Positions 7,573 through 16,287 of a stretch of 64,000 nucleotides of DNA are shown here, piece after piece. A model generated the notes under the pieces. It was given only the letters and a program-made list of their open reading frames with translations. It was not told where the DNA came from and did not search any database. A program made the position numbers and the translations under genes. Source of the DNA: Polyangium sp. 15x6 (GTDB taxonomy: Bacteria; Myxococcota_A; Polyangia; Polyangiales; Polyangiaceae); NCBI RefSeq assembly GCF_029960785.1, contig NZ_JASBQE010000001.1:295475-359474 (forward strand), in the 5' to 3' direction. Position 1 is the stretch's first letter. Each line of letters starts with the position of its first letter.

Positions 7573-8436
7573 TCAGCCCTGCCCCTCGTCGGGATCCTTG
7601 ATCGAGGGGATCGGTTTTCCGCTGTCGCGCCACGTGACCGCGGCCTTCCAGCCTTGCTCCTCGCTGAGCTTCTTGAACCACATGCCTTCCGGCGAATGGC
7701 GGGTGATGCCGTCGAACAGCGTGGCGATCATCTGCGTATTGGCGAGGCCCATGTTCTCGTAGGCCTGGTTGACCAAGAGCTTCTGCATCATGAGCTGATT
7801 GCGCGGCACGCCGCTCATGCGCTCGGCGAGCGCCTCGACGCGCGCGTCGAGCCCCTCGGCCGGCACCGCGTCGAGCACGAGCCCCATGGCCTTCGCCTCG
7901 ACGCCGCGCACGAGATCGCCGGTGAGGAGCATGCGTTTGGCGCCCTCGACGCCGAGCCGATACACCCACATCGCCGTCGTCGGACAGCCCCACACGCGGG
8001 CCGGCGGATATCCGATCAACGCATCCTCGGCCATCACCACGAGGTCGCAGCAAAGCGCGATGTCGCTGCCGCCGGCGACCGCGTGCCCGTGCACCTTGCA
8101 GATCGTGGGTTTGTAGCTCCGCCACAGGCTCATGAAGTCGTCCGTGAAGCGCTTCATGAGGCGATAATCGAGCATGGGATCCCAGGGCATGTCCTGGATG
8201 CCGATGGTGCGTCCCTCCCCCTCCGCGAAGAGGGTGAGGTCGTAGCCGGCGCAAAACGAAGCGCCCGCGCCGTCGAGGACGATGACGTGGACGCCGTCGT
8301 CGTCGTTCGCCCGCTCGACGGCCGCCCGGATCTCCCCGGGCATTTCGTCGGTGATGGCATTGCGACGATCGGGGCGGTTCAGCGTGATTCGCGCGATACG
8401 GCCCTCGGCGCGGTAGAGGAGCGTTTTGTAGGGCAT
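7573..8436 (-). CDS. Enoyl-CoA hydratase/isomerase (crotonase) family protein
   Basis: 287 residues from the ATG at 8436 ([21 protein letters not shown], the family start); an ATG four codons upstream is also possible. Crotonase motifs: LNRPDRRNA, the first oxyanion-hole segment [10 protein letters not shown], and the second [28 protein letters not shown]. The usual catalytic Glu pair is not obvious at the second site, where [13 protein letters not shown] follows, so the acyl-CoA reaction (hydration, isomerisation or other) cannot be fixed. The cytoplasmic trimer/hexamer fold is expected. No beta-oxidation neighbours are present. Confidence 0.88.
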   Translation of the reverse strand: MPYKTLLYRAEGRIARITLNRPDRRNAITDEMPGEIRAAVERANDDDGVHVIVLDGAGASFCAGYDLTLFAEGEGRTIGIQDMPWDPMLDYRLMKRFTDDFMSLWRSYKPTICKVHGHAVAGGSDIALCCDLVVMAEDALIGYPPARVWGCPTTAMWVYRLGVEGAKRMLLTGDLVRGVEAKAMGLVLDAVPAEGLDARVEALAERMSGVPRNQLMMQKLLVNQAYENMGLANTQMIATLFDGITRHSPEGMWFKKLSEEQGWKAAVTWRDSGKPIPSIKDPDEGQG

Positions 8437-8620
8437 GAGCGGAGCCATAGCACGGGACGGGTGATCGCGATCAGCCGGGTGCGCTCACCCTCCTGATCGC
8501 GACCGCTCACCCCAAGCGAGAAATCCAAGGAACATCGAGGATTTGGGTCACGGTTCGTGGTGGCACGCGGTTCGCTCGTCCCCGGGCCGCGTGCGTTCCT
8601 ACCCCCGCGCGCCTGGTGCC

Positions 8621-9484
8621 ATGCCGCGACCCATGCCCCCTTCCGTCAACTACCACCTCTGGAAGCCGTGCAACATGCGGTGTCGCCATTGTTTTGCCAC
8701 CTTCGACGACGTCGCCGCCACGGTCCTGCCCCGCGGCCATTTGCCTCGCGCGGAGTCCCTCCGCGTGGTGGAGCTCCTCGCCGAACGATTCCGCAAAATC
8801 ACGTTCGCCGGAGGCGAGCCGACGCTTTGCCCGTGGCTCCCGGAGCTCGTCCGGGTCGCGAAAGAGCGCGGGGCCGTGACCATGCTCGTCACGAACGGCT
8901 CCCGCCTCGCGGATGACTATCTCGCGTCTCTCCAGGGACGGCTCGATTGGCTCACCTTGAGTATCGACAGCGCCTCCGAGGAGAGGCACGTCGCCCTCGG
9001 GCGCGCCGTCAGGGGCAGCGCCATTCCCACCGTCAGGTACGTCGAGATGACCGAGCGGGCCCGCACGCTGGGAATGCGCATCAAGGTGAATACCGTGGTC
9101 ACCTCGATGCACGCGGGCGAGGACATGTCCGATTTGATCCTCGCCCTCCGCCCGGAGCGATGGAAGATCTTGCGCGTGCTGCCCATCGAGGGCCAGAACT
9201 CCGGGAGCGTCGAGCCGCTCCTGTGCACGGCCGAGGCCTTTCGTGCGTTCGTGGCGCGGCACGCACGTGTCGAGGAGCGTGGCATCGTCCTCGTACCCGA
9301 GGACCACGAGGACATCCTCGGCAGCTACGCCATGGTGGATCCTGCCGGCCGCTTCTTCGACGACATGGACAGCGTGCACCATTACGGCCGCCCGATCCTG
9401 GAGGTCGGCGTGGAGGCCGCCTGGGACAGCGTTCGGTTCTCGCTCGCCCGTTTCCAGGGCCGCGGGGGACATTATGATTTTTGA
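8621..9484 (+). CDS. Prokaryotic viperin homologue (radical SAM, ddhNTP synthase)
   Basis: A 287-residue radical SAM protein. Cluster-binding Cys17, Cys21 and Cys24 lie in VNYHLWKPCNMRCRHCFATF, and the SAM-binding GGEP is in ITFAGGEPTLCPWLPEL at 60-75. Viperin-specific blocks follow: LTLSIDSASEE, RIKVNTVV, RWKILRVLPIEGQN and the C-terminal SYAMVDPAGRFFDD. Characterised viperins convert CTP, GTP or UTP to 3'-deoxy-3',4'-didehydro nucleotides that terminate viral RNA synthesis. The open frame begins upstream at a TTG (8543) with AAGGA before it; I prefer 8621 because homologues start close to the SVNYHLW block. It stands alone, without a nucleotide kinase beside it. It is convergent with the gene ending at 9489. 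Confidence 0.88.
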   Translation: MPRPMPPSVNYHLWKPCNMRCRHCFATFDDVAATVLPRGHLPRAESLRVVELLAERFRKITFAGGEPTLCPWLPELVRVAKERGAVTMLVTNGSRLADDYLASLQGRLDWLTLSIDSASEERHVALGRAVRGSAIPTVRYVEMTERARTLGMRIKVNTVVTSMHAGEDMSDLILALRPERWKILRVLPIEGQNSGSVEPLLCTAEAFRAFVARHARVEERGIVLVPEDHEDILGSYAMVDPAGRFFDDMDSVHHYGRPILEVGVEAAWDSVRFSLARFQGRGGHYDF

Positions 9485-9488
9485 GCCG

Positions 9489-10757
9489 TCATCCCTCTTC
9501 GGCGATCTTGCGCAGGAGCCGCAAGAGCCTCGCCCTGTCCACCCCGAGCCTCCGCGCCGCTTCGCTCTTGTTGCCCTTGCACTCCGCGAGCACGCGATTG
9601 ACGAAATCGCGCGAGAGCGGCCGGGCTCCGACGTCTTCGCGAGGCCCGCCGAGGACGTCGGCGACGCCGCGCAGGGTGATGCCGCCGCTCGGCTCGAGAT
9701 AGGTCACGACGAGGTCGAGATCACGCACGTTGGCGTGGAAGGGCGCGAGCATGAGCCGCTCCAGCGCTTCCACCTCCACGCGTCGTGGATCGAGCGTCGC
9801 CCCGCGCCGGCGAAAGAGATGTTCCAGGATGGAGAACAGGTCCTCGGGTCGCTCCCGGAGCGGCGGGATCTCGATGCGCGCCGGAAATCGCGCGTACAGG
9901 TCCCGCCGAAACGTCCCGGCTTCGATCATGTCCTCGATGTCGCGGTTCGTCGCGGCGACGAGGTGGACGTCCACCTTGATGGGCTTGCTCTCGCCGACGG
10001 GCAAGACCTCCCGGTTCTCGAGGAGGCGAAGCATCTTGGGCTGCAATTCGGGCGCGAGCTCGCCGAGCTCGTCCAGAAAAACCGTGCCGCGCGCGTGGGC
10101 GCGCAGGATGCCCTCGCCGCCGTCCGCGCTGCCCGAGAATGCGCCTTTTTTCCAGCCGAAGAGGTGCGCCTCGAAGACCGTGGCAGGCATCGCGGCCACA
10201 TTCACGGCGGCGAAGGGTTTTCCCGCGCGGCCGAGCGCGGCCGTGACCTGCTCGGCCAAGAGCTCTTTTCCCGTCCCCGTCTCCCCCAGGATGAGCACGT
10301 TGGGCACGGGCCGATGGGCGAGCCGCGCGAGGTCTCTGCGTACGCCTCGCAATCCGAACGGCCCGACGAGCGCTCCGAGCGGTGCTTCCGGGGCGAGCGG
10401 GCCGTCGAACCGCTCCCGGAAGACGAGGAGCGTGCGGCCGATCCGCACGACGGCGCCGTCCTCGAGCGGCACGGCTTCCCGCGGTCGAAGCGCGTGGCCG
10501 CCGATGAACGTCCCGTTGCGCGAGTCGAGATCCTCGATGTGGATGCGTCCTCCGGGCCGCGAGAACCGCAGGTGCTTGCTCGAGACCTCCCCGTCGATCA
10601 CGCCGCGCTGGGCGAGGAAGGCGCGGCCCAGGGGCTCGTTCGGGCCCGGCAGCGGAAGGGCGGCGAGCGTGGGGAACGCGACGAGCAGGACGGGCTCGCC
10701 GCTCGGACCGTCGTCGCGCGCCGGTGGGCGATGCTCTTCCGTGGTGGTCTGGCTCAT
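9489..10757 (-). CDS. FHA-AAA+ sigma-54-type transcriptional regulator
   Basis: 422 residues. FHA domain at about 25-115 (SSKH at 59-62, SRNGTFIGG at 79-87). AAA+ domain at about 125-360 (Walker A GETGTGKE at 158-165, Walker B TVFLDELGELAP). C-terminal Fis-like helix-turn-helix NKSEAARRLGVDRARLLRLL. The sigma-54-contacting loop reads GAFSGS at 205-210 instead of GAFTGA, so the key Thr is Ser and the last Ala is Ser; activation of sigma-54 may be altered or lost. The FHA domain should bind phosphothreonine. The ATG overlaps the stop of the upstream kinase gene (ATGA), so the two are translationally coupled and the kinase is the likely partner. Confidence 0.92.
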   Translation of the reverse strand: MSQTTTEEHRPPARDDGPSGEPVLLVAFPTLAALPLPGPNEPLGRAFLAQRGVIDGEVSSKHLRFSRPGGRIHIEDLDSRNGTFIGGHALRPREAVPLEDGAVVRIGRTLLVFRERFDGPLAPEAPLGALVGPFGLRGVRRDLARLAHRPVPNVLILGETGTGKELLAEQVTAALGRAGKPFAAVNVAAMPATVFEAHLFGWKKGAFSGSADGGEGILRAHARGTVFLDELGELAPELQPKMLRLLENREVLPVGESKPIKVDVHLVAATNRDIEDMIEAGTFRRDLYARFPARIEIPPLRERPEDLFSILEHLFRRRGATLDPRRVEVEALERLMLAPFHANVRDLDLVVTYLEPSGGITLRGVADVLGGPREDVGARPLSRDFVNRVLAECKGNKSEAARRLGVDRARLLRLLRKIAEEG

Positions 10758-12577
10758 GGCGATGGGTCGTCGAGGTAAAACGCGACGGGGATCTGCCTGT
10801 CGCCAATACGAAACTCCGTCCCGACGCACAATGCGGAGGTCAAGAGCCCGGTCGGATGAAAGACGTGGTTCCCATGGGCGACCGCCTCGCCCCGCGAATC
10901 CTTGATTGTGATCTCGAGGCCAGGCTTCTGGGAAAGCTGCCCGGCCGTCACGGAGAGACGACGCTCGCGGGCGAGCACCCCGTCGCGCGAAGCGTCTGCG
11001 CCTTGCACGGCGTCGAGACATGGCGCTTCGCTTCGGGGATCGTCGGCGCGGCGGAAGCAGACCGAGAGGCCTGTCTGTCCCCCTTTGACCCCGGCGAGCC
11101 GCAGCAGGAATTGCCGATCGCGGGGTAACATCTCCGCGCAGCGCCCGGGGACGTACGTCCGGCCCGAGCTGCATTGCGCGCATTGATCCGGCTTTTTTTC
11201 GCACCACGTTCCGCGCGTGTCCTGCCTCGAAGGGGTACACGCGGGCCCACCGCAGCAGGTGCCGGCGCGGTCTTGCTCGACGGCTTTCGGGGACGACGGT
11301 GACGACGTCGGCGAAAGCTGGTGCGCCGTCGGGCTGGGGGTCGGCGTCGGCAGCGACAGCAGCGGGACGTCGTCCGTGGTGAGCTTTCCCGGTGGCTTCA
11401 GGTAAATGGCCCCGGCGAGGAGTGTGATCGCTCCCGCCAGCGCGTACATCGCTCCCCGCGTCGAGCGCCCTGCGGGTTGGTCCCGACGCACGGGCGCGAC
11501 CGGTGCCCGCGCGGCGGGCATCGGGGCCGTCCTCGCGACCGGAGCCATGGGCTCCGTGGGCGGCGCTAGGGACGGCGCCGCGGCCGGCGTGTGGGGTTCG
11601 GTGCGCGAGGGGAGGGCGCTCGAAGACGCGCGCCGGCTCGGCGGCGGCGCGCCCGTTTTCAGCACCGACGCGAGCGCGGCCCCGTGCTCTGGGCGATCCT
11701 CCGGTCGCAGCGAGAGGCACGCCGCGATGGCGGTGCCCCACGGCCCGGACAAACCCGGGCTCGGCCAGGGCCTCCGCCCCGCGTCGATGTCCGCGTACCG
11801 TTGCGCCATGGCCTCGAACGAGGCCGAAGGGCCGAGGCCTGCGGGATGCGTGCCCCAGAGGAGCTCCCACGCGATCACGCCGAACGCGAACATGTCGCGC
11901 GCGCAGCTCTCCTCGGCCGCTGCGCGTCGGCCGCCTGGGCGGAACAGCTCGGGCGCGAGATAACGTACGGTCCCGATCACGCCGCCCACGGCCGTCAAGC
12001 GCTGCGGATTGCCGATGGGAACGGCGATCCCGAAATCGATGACCTTCACGGACCCGGGCCGTTGCGGGTTTTGCCAGAACGCGTCCGTCACGAGCACGTT
12101 CGCCGGCTTCAGATCGCGGTGCGCGAGCCCGGCCGCGTGCACGTAGGCGAGCACGTCGACCACCTGCGCGAGCGCGGCGAACCGATGTCCCTTGGACATC
12201 CGCGGATCGTGCATCGCCGCGTCGAGCGTCGAGCCGTGGACGAGGTCGAGCACGACCCCCACGAGGCCCTTGTCGAGGTCCTCGAACAACGCGTGACACG
12301 CGCAGAGCCCCGGGTGAGCGAGCGCCGCCAGGATCTTCGCCTCGCGCCGCGCGCGCGCGAACGCCGCCTGCCCCGCCTCCGAGAGGTGAACGAGCTTCAA
12401 TGCGCGCGTGGCCCCATCGTCCAGGGGATCGACCACCTGCCACACCGCCCCCTGTCCACCCTCCCCAAGGGGCCGGATCAGCGTGTAGCGATCGACACGG
12501 TCACCCGGACGCAAATCCACGTACTGCCGCGTACACCATTCAGCCGGCGGAGGGAAGGCGGAAGACGGGGCGAGCAC
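10754..12577 (-). CDS. Membrane-anchored Ser/Thr protein kinase
   Basis: 607 residues. Kinase domain about 30-285: Gly-rich loop LGEGGQGAVW, Lys61 (RALKLV), HRDLKPANVLV from 153, DFG at 181-183. A Pro/Ala linker follows, then one membrane helix near 374-393 (ALAGAITLLAGAIYL). The outside region of ~200 residues contains paired cysteines (CCGGPAC, CEKKPDQCAQC) and ends in an Ig-like, strand-rich part. It could sense an envelope signal and phosphorylate the coupled FHA regulator downstream; that link is inferred from the 4-nt overlap and known kinase-FHA pairing. It is divergent from the endopeptidase gene at 12685. Confidence 0.93.
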   Translation of the reverse strand: MLAPSSAFPPPAEWCTRQYVDLRPGDRVDRYTLIRPLGEGGQGAVWQVVDPLDDGATRALKLVHLSEAGQAAFARARREAKILAALAHPGLCACHALFEDLDKGLVGVVLDLVHGSTLDAAMHDPRMSKGHRFAALAQVVDVLAYVHAAGLAHRDLKPANVLVTDAFWQNPQRPGSVKVIDFGIAVPIGNPQRLTAVGGVIGTVRYLAPELFRPGGRRAAAEESCARDMFAFGVIAWELLWGTHPAGLGPSASFEAMAQRYADIDAGRRPWPSPGLSGPWGTAIAACLSLRPEDRPEHGAALASVLKTGAPPPSRRASSSALPSRTEPHTPAAAPSLAPPTEPMAPVARTAPMPAARAPVAPVRRDQPAGRSTRGAMYALAGAITLLAGAIYLKPPGKLTTDDVPLLSLPTPTPSPTAHQLSPTSSPSSPKAVEQDRAGTCCGGPACTPSRQDTRGTWCEKKPDQCAQCSSGRTYVPGRCAEMLPRDRQFLLRLAGVKGGQTGLSVCFRRADDPRSEAPCLDAVQGADASRDGVLARERRLSVTAGQLSQKPGLEITIKDSRGEAVAHGNHVFHPTGLLTSALCVGTEFRIGDRQIPVAFYLDDPSP

Positions 12578-12684
12578 CGCGTTTGTCCGATCTCTCTCCC
12601 CGGTCGGGCGGGAGAGCGCGACCGTTGGTGCTCACACCATCGGAAGTGGGCTGCCTGCGGGCGCTTTCGTCGTAGAATGGAGGC

Positions 12685-13638
12685 GTGAGGTCCGTGCCCC
12701 CGCGCGCCCTGGGCTCCGCGATCGTGATCGTCGCTGCGGCGTCGATCGCGGTCTTCGCCGCGCAGCGCGGGGCGCCGTCGAACACGAACGCAGGGGCTTC
12801 CGCTGCGCCGGTTTCGTCCGCGCTCCGGATCGGATCTCTCCCGGGCGTCGCGTCCGTGCTCGCCTCCGCGCCGAATGACGCGCCGCTCGGCGCGAGCCCG
12901 CCTTCGCCGCCGCCCGCGCCCGCGCGTTGCACGCCGGAGCCCGCGGTCGAGGTGCGCGCCGCCGAGCCTCCGCCCGCGGCGGAGCTCTTTCGCCTCGCCA
13001 AGGAAAAACCCGAGGTGCTCGGGTCCGCATCGGTGGGATCGCCCACGCGGGGATCGCTGTTCGGCGGCGTGGAGCTCAAGGACTCCGACGGCATCCTGCG
13101 CGCCGGTGGGTATGGCTGGGGCACCGAGCTCGTCATTCGCTCGATCGAGCGCGCGGTGCGGGAGGTGCGGCGGTGTTTTCCGGATTCGCCGCGGCTCTAC
13201 GTCGGCGACATCGCCCGCGAGCGCGGAGGCTGGCTCAAGCCCCACCGAAGCCATCAATCCGGGCTCGATGCCGATATCGGGTATTACTACAAATCGCAGG
13301 CGATCTGGTATCAGCGCGCCACGGCGGAGAACCTCGACGCGGCGCGCACGTGGGCGCTCGTTCGGGCGCTGATCGAGGGCGGCAACGTCGAGATGATCTT
13401 CATCGATGTCTCGGTGCAGCGCCTCTTGCAGGCGTACATCGCGACCCTGCCCGAAGGCGAGCGGCTGCCCGAGGACGTTTTTCCGAGCCCGACGAAGCGG
13501 GACTCGATCATCCGCCACGCCTGGGGCCACGCGACGCATTTTCACGTCCGGTTCCGGGATCCGGCCGCGGTGGCGCTCGGGCAGCGGCTCGCGAACATCC
13601 TGCCGCGGCTCCGCGGGGCGCGGCGGGCGCCGCGGTGA
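12685..13638 (+). CDS. Penicillin-insensitive murein endopeptidase-like (M74/MepA) protein
   Basis: 317 residues. A signal-anchor-like N-terminus (SAIVIVAAASIAVFAA) and an Ala/Pro linker to ~95 precede the peptidase domain. Metal-site motifs of the MepA/M15-like fold are present: HRSHQSGLDADIGY (HxxxxxxxD) near 190-203 and HATHFHVRF (HxH) near 278-286. The predicted activity is cleavage of D-Ala-mDAP cross-links in the periplasm, unaffected by beta-lactams. The start is uncertain: GTG at 12685 sits very close to GGAGG (12679-12683), whereas GTG at 12694 has better spacing. Confidence 0.85.
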   Translation: MRSVPPRALGSAIVIVAAASIAVFAAQRGAPSNTNAGASAAPVSSALRIGSLPGVASVLASAPNDAPLGASPPSPPPAPARCTPEPAVEVRAAEPPPAAELFRLAKEKPEVLGSASVGSPTRGSLFGGVELKDSDGILRAGGYGWGTELVIRSIERAVREVRRCFPDSPRLYVGDIARERGGWLKPHRSHQSGLDADIGYYYKSQAIWYQRATAENLDAARTWALVRALIEGGNVEMIFIDVSVQRLLQAYIATLPEGERLPEDVFPSPTKRDSIIRHAWGHATHFHVRFRDPAAVALGQRLANILPRLRGARRAPR

Positions 13639-13710
13639 CGAGTTTTCCTTTGCTCCGCGCTTGCCGCGGGCGCATGTCGGCCCGAGATCGACGCCGGGAG
13701 GTTGCATCCG

Positions 13711-13902
13711 ATGGCGAACCAGAATCAGGGACCAAGCAAGCCGAAGGGTGAAAGGCCCACGGAGCAGGGCGTCCGGCAGGACATCGAGACCGTCGAGAGC
13801 GAGCGCCTCGCACAGGAGCACGTGCAGCAGACCGGATACGAGGGCGACAGGCCGGCGACGGGACTCGTCAGCGATCGCGAGGACAAACCCGATCAAGGAT
13901 GA
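13711..13902 (+). CDS. Small hydrophilic protein, 63 residues
   Basis: ATG at 13711 with GGGAGG nine bases upstream. The protein (MANQNQGPSKPKGERPTEQG...) is very hydrophilic, rich in Glu, Gln, Gly, Asp and Pro, without Cys or hydrophobic core. It is likely disordered, like small stress or desiccation-type proteins, but no family is recognised. A TTG three codons upstream is less likely. The next small gene, 85 nt on, has a similar composition and its own ribosome-binding site. Confidence 0.65.
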   Translation: MANQNQGPSKPKGERPTEQGVRQDIETVESERLAQEHVQQTGYEGDRPATGLVSDREDKPDQG

Positions 13903-13987
13903 CGATGCCGCACGGGCGGCCCGAAGAAACGCGCGCCATGGCGCTCCGTCCCGCGTGGCCCCAGGCTCGCTCCGAGGAGGCGAGATC

Positions 13988-14257
13988 ATGGCCGAAAATC
14001 GGAGCGGGCCCGGCAAGCCGGTAGGCGTGGAGCAAGGCCCCGGCGGGTCGCCCGCCGAATGGAACGACACGTCGAGGTCGGCGGGAGATCGAACCGACGC
14101 GACCGTGATGGGCCCGGCGACCTCGGACGCGCGCGTCGGGCCAGGCGAGCCGGAGCCGGAACACGCGCAGATCAGGGGCGACGTGCCGGGCGAGCCGTGG
14201 CGGCACGGCGTGCCCTTCGATCGTGCGCATCCGCGCGGCCGCGGCGGGCGGGGATGA
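13988..14257 (+). CDS. Small Gly/Pro/Glu-rich hydrophilic protein, 89 residues
   Basis: ATG at 13988 is preceded by GAGGAGG with a 7-nt spacer, the best evidence that this short frame is real. The sequence (MAENRSGPGKPVGVEQGPGG...) is low in hydrophobic residues, rich in Gly, Pro, Arg and Asp, and ends HPRGRGGRG. It is probably intrinsically disordered. No known domain is seen. It shares general character with the preceding 63-residue protein, suggesting a small two-gene unit. Confidence 0.6.
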   Translation: MAENRSGPGKPVGVEQGPGGSPAEWNDTSRSAGDRTDATVMGPATSDARVGPGEPEPEHAQIRGDVPGEPWRHGVPFDRAHPRGRGGRG

Positions 14258-14274
14258 CGAATCGAAGCGGCCCG

Positions 14275-15177
14275 TCAGGGAAAACCGACGCCCTTGCAGG
14301 CGGCGGGATCGAAATACCCGTGCACGGCCCCGCACGTGCCGTCCCCCGCCGTCCCCTTCTTGATGCAATACTTCCCCGCCGTATCACCGAGCCCGACGTA
14401 GGGGACGAGCTCCTTGCACTCGAAGTCGTCCGGGCACTCGCAATAGTTTCCTTCGTCCGGGGCGCCCTCCGCGGGGCCGCAGCGGCAGGAGCAATACACC
14501 GCTTGCTCGGGAGGGCGTGACCCGCACTGGCCGCAAACGGCGCTCGAGACCGGCGCGTCCGATCCGGGGACGCAGCAGCTCTTGCCCTCGTTTTCGAGCG
14601 CGCTCGCGCCTTCGCTCTGGCAGCTCCCGGGCACGTGGCAGACGTACTTCTTGCATTGCTTCGTGGTCACGTCGCACGTCGTGCCCTGGGGGCAATGCTC
14701 GTCCGCGGTGCATTCGCACGAGCCGTGCTCCGCGTTGCATGCACCGCCGTAGTTCGCGCATTGCGAGGCGCCACCGTCGGCCGCCTGGGGATCACAAGGG
14801 ACCGGGACGACGCCCGACTCGACGCACGATTGGTCCGGGCCGCAGCTCGCGTCGAGGGGGCCCGTGCACGGGGTCGGCTCGGGTTGTCCGAGCGGGCAGC
14901 TCGTGCGGCCCTGGAAGTTGTTGACCAGGCAGATCCCCGTCTCGCATTGCTGGAAGTCGTTCGTCACGATGTTGCGCTCCGTGACCTTCGTGCCGGGGAA
15001 TCGGGCGTCGAGCTCGACGAAGGGCACACACGGATTCCCTACGTCGCTCGATGTCTGGATGGGCTCCGCGACGATCACGTTGCAGCCGGGCAGGAGTCCG
15101 GACGCGGCGGAAAAGAGACCGACGAGGGCGATCGATAGGACGAACGCACCATTTCGCAAACCATTTCGTAGCGACAT
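14275..15177 (-). CDS. Cys-rich lipoprotein
   Basis: 300 residues. The start at 15177 has GGGGGAGAGG upstream and gives a signal with lipobox LLPGC (Cys32). The mature part carries more than 25 cysteines in EGF/Kazal-like spacing, for example CGPDQSC, CNAEHGSCECTADEHCPQGTTC, CGQCGSRPP, YCSCRCG and YCECPDDFEC. The region resembles Dickkopf- or EGF-type disulphide modules frequent in myxobacterial surface proteins. It should be anchored at the cell surface and stabilised by disulphides; adhesion or matrix roles are possible but unproven. The 97 nt between it and the beta-barrel gene contain an AT-rich stretch. Confidence 0.85.
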   Translation of the reverse strand: MSLRNGLRNGAFVLSIALVGLFSAASGLLPGCNVIVAEPIQTSSDVGNPCVPFVELDARFPGTKVTERNIVTNDFQQCETGICLVNNFQGRTSCPLGQPEPTPCTGPLDASCGPDQSCVESGVVPVPCDPQAADGGASQCANYGGACNAEHGSCECTADEHCPQGTTCDVTTKQCKKYVCHVPGSCQSEGASALENEGKSCCVPGSDAPVSSAVCGQCGSRPPEQAVYCSCRCGPAEGAPDEGNYCECPDDFECKELVPYVGLGDTAGKYCIKKGTAGDGTCGAVHGYFDPAACKGVGFP

Positions 15178-15243
15178 GAGCACCTCTCCCCCGAACAGTC
15201 TCCAGAGCCCGTCTGCACGGCTCACGGGGCCGAGATTTTTATT

Positions 15244-16287
15244 TCAATCCCAGGAGAGCTCGGCGCCGAGGGAGGGAGAGACGAAGGGTAAACCCCAGGT
15301 CGCCGCGACGCGCCCCACGAATTCGACGACCGGCCGCTGGACCGTCACGCCGGTGAGCACGTCCGCTCGGAGTCGAAGATGCGGCGTCACCGCATAGCCG
15401 AGCCCCGCGCGAAGGTATGGCGCGAGGGTGAAGAGCGTCTCGCTCGCCCCCGCATACGAGCGCTCGGGGCGGCCCTCGAAATGGAGCAGGACCGCCGAGA
15501 GGCCGGCGCCCACGTTCGCGTTCCACGCGGCGCCGTGCGGCGCGAACGAGCCCCGGAGCCCCACGCCGAGCAGGCCGAAACGCGCGGTCGCCACGCCTTC
15601 GGGGCCGGCGAGGTTTGCCGGAACAACCGGGATCGAGACGAAGGTGCTCAGCCCGATTCGCTCGCTCGGTCGCTGGATGTGCAGGGACGTATGCAGGAGC
15701 CCCGAGGGGCCGATGCCTCCCGGGCTCATCAGCATGGAAGGCCCGAGCTCGAGCGTGAGAAAAGGCCGCCTGCCGGGGACAGGGGCGGCGCGCGGCGTTT
15801 CGGCGTGGCGAGGGGCGAGGATCTCTCGAATGGCCGCAGGCGGGGCCACCTCGCCGGGCGGAGGTCGCGGCGCGTCGAGCTCCATGAGGCTCGCGCGGAG
15901 CAGCTCCATCACCCGGAGCGCCATCGTGGCGCCGCCGCCGTGAGGAGGTTCGTCTTCCGCGACGAGCTCACGCAGCACGGTTTTTCCGGTCATTCGATCG
16001 ACGATCCACACCTCGACGCCGGCGCTCGACGGAACGATACGCACGGCCGCGACCGCGTCGCCCTTGCGCGCGGCCTCCTCGAGCGGCTCGCGCGACGGCG
16101 GCCCCGCCTCCATCTCGACGTCGAGGACCTCGAAATGGAGCGCCTCGAGCTCGGCCCGGAGGCGCACCGCGATTGCCGCGTCTTTCGCGGGCGCGACGAG
16201 GACGATCCGTGGCTCGCCGCTCGCGCGCGCAGCGGCGAGAGGGAAGGAAGCCACGGCGAGCAGCACGCAAAGCGCGGCCGCCCTCAT
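15244..16287 (-). CDS. Envelope protein with signal peptide and C-terminal beta-barrel-like domain
   Basis: 347 residues. Sec signal peptide 1-22 (ALCVLLAVASFPLAAARA). The N-terminal half (about 25-130) is an alpha/beta domain beginning EPRIVLVAPAKDAAIAVRLRAEL. The C-terminal half (170-347) consists of alternating strands with aromatic ends (FLTLELGPSMLM, ATARFGLLGVGLRG, LRLRADVLTGV), as in small outer-membrane barrels. The ATG overlaps the stop of the FecR/TPR gene by 4 nt, so it is the third gene of an ECF sigma/FecR/barrel operon. No specific function is recognised. Confidence 0.8.
   Translation of the reverse strand: MRAAALCVLLAVASFPLAAARASGEPRIVLVAPAKDAAIAVRLRAELEALHFEVLDVEMEAGPPSREPLEEAARKGDAVAAVRIVPSSAGVEVWIVDRMTGKTVLRELVAEDEPPHGGGATMALRVMELLRASLMELDAPRPPPGEVAPPAAIREILAPRHAETPRAAPVPGRRPFLTLELGPSMLMSPGGIGPSGLLHTSLHIQRPSERIGLSTFVSIPVVPANLAGPEGVATARFGLLGVGLRGSFAPHGAAWNANVGAGLSAVLLHFEGRPERSYAGASETLFTLAPYLRAGLGYAVTPHLRLRADVLTGVTVQRPVVEFVGRVAATWGLPFVSPSLGAELSWD

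Noticed and set aside
9489..12443. One very long protein joining the FHA regulator and the kinase region
   Set aside because: The frame of the regulator stays open through the kinase gene, but the FHA protein has its own ATG at 10757 in an ATGA overlap, and the kinase is clear in another frame.
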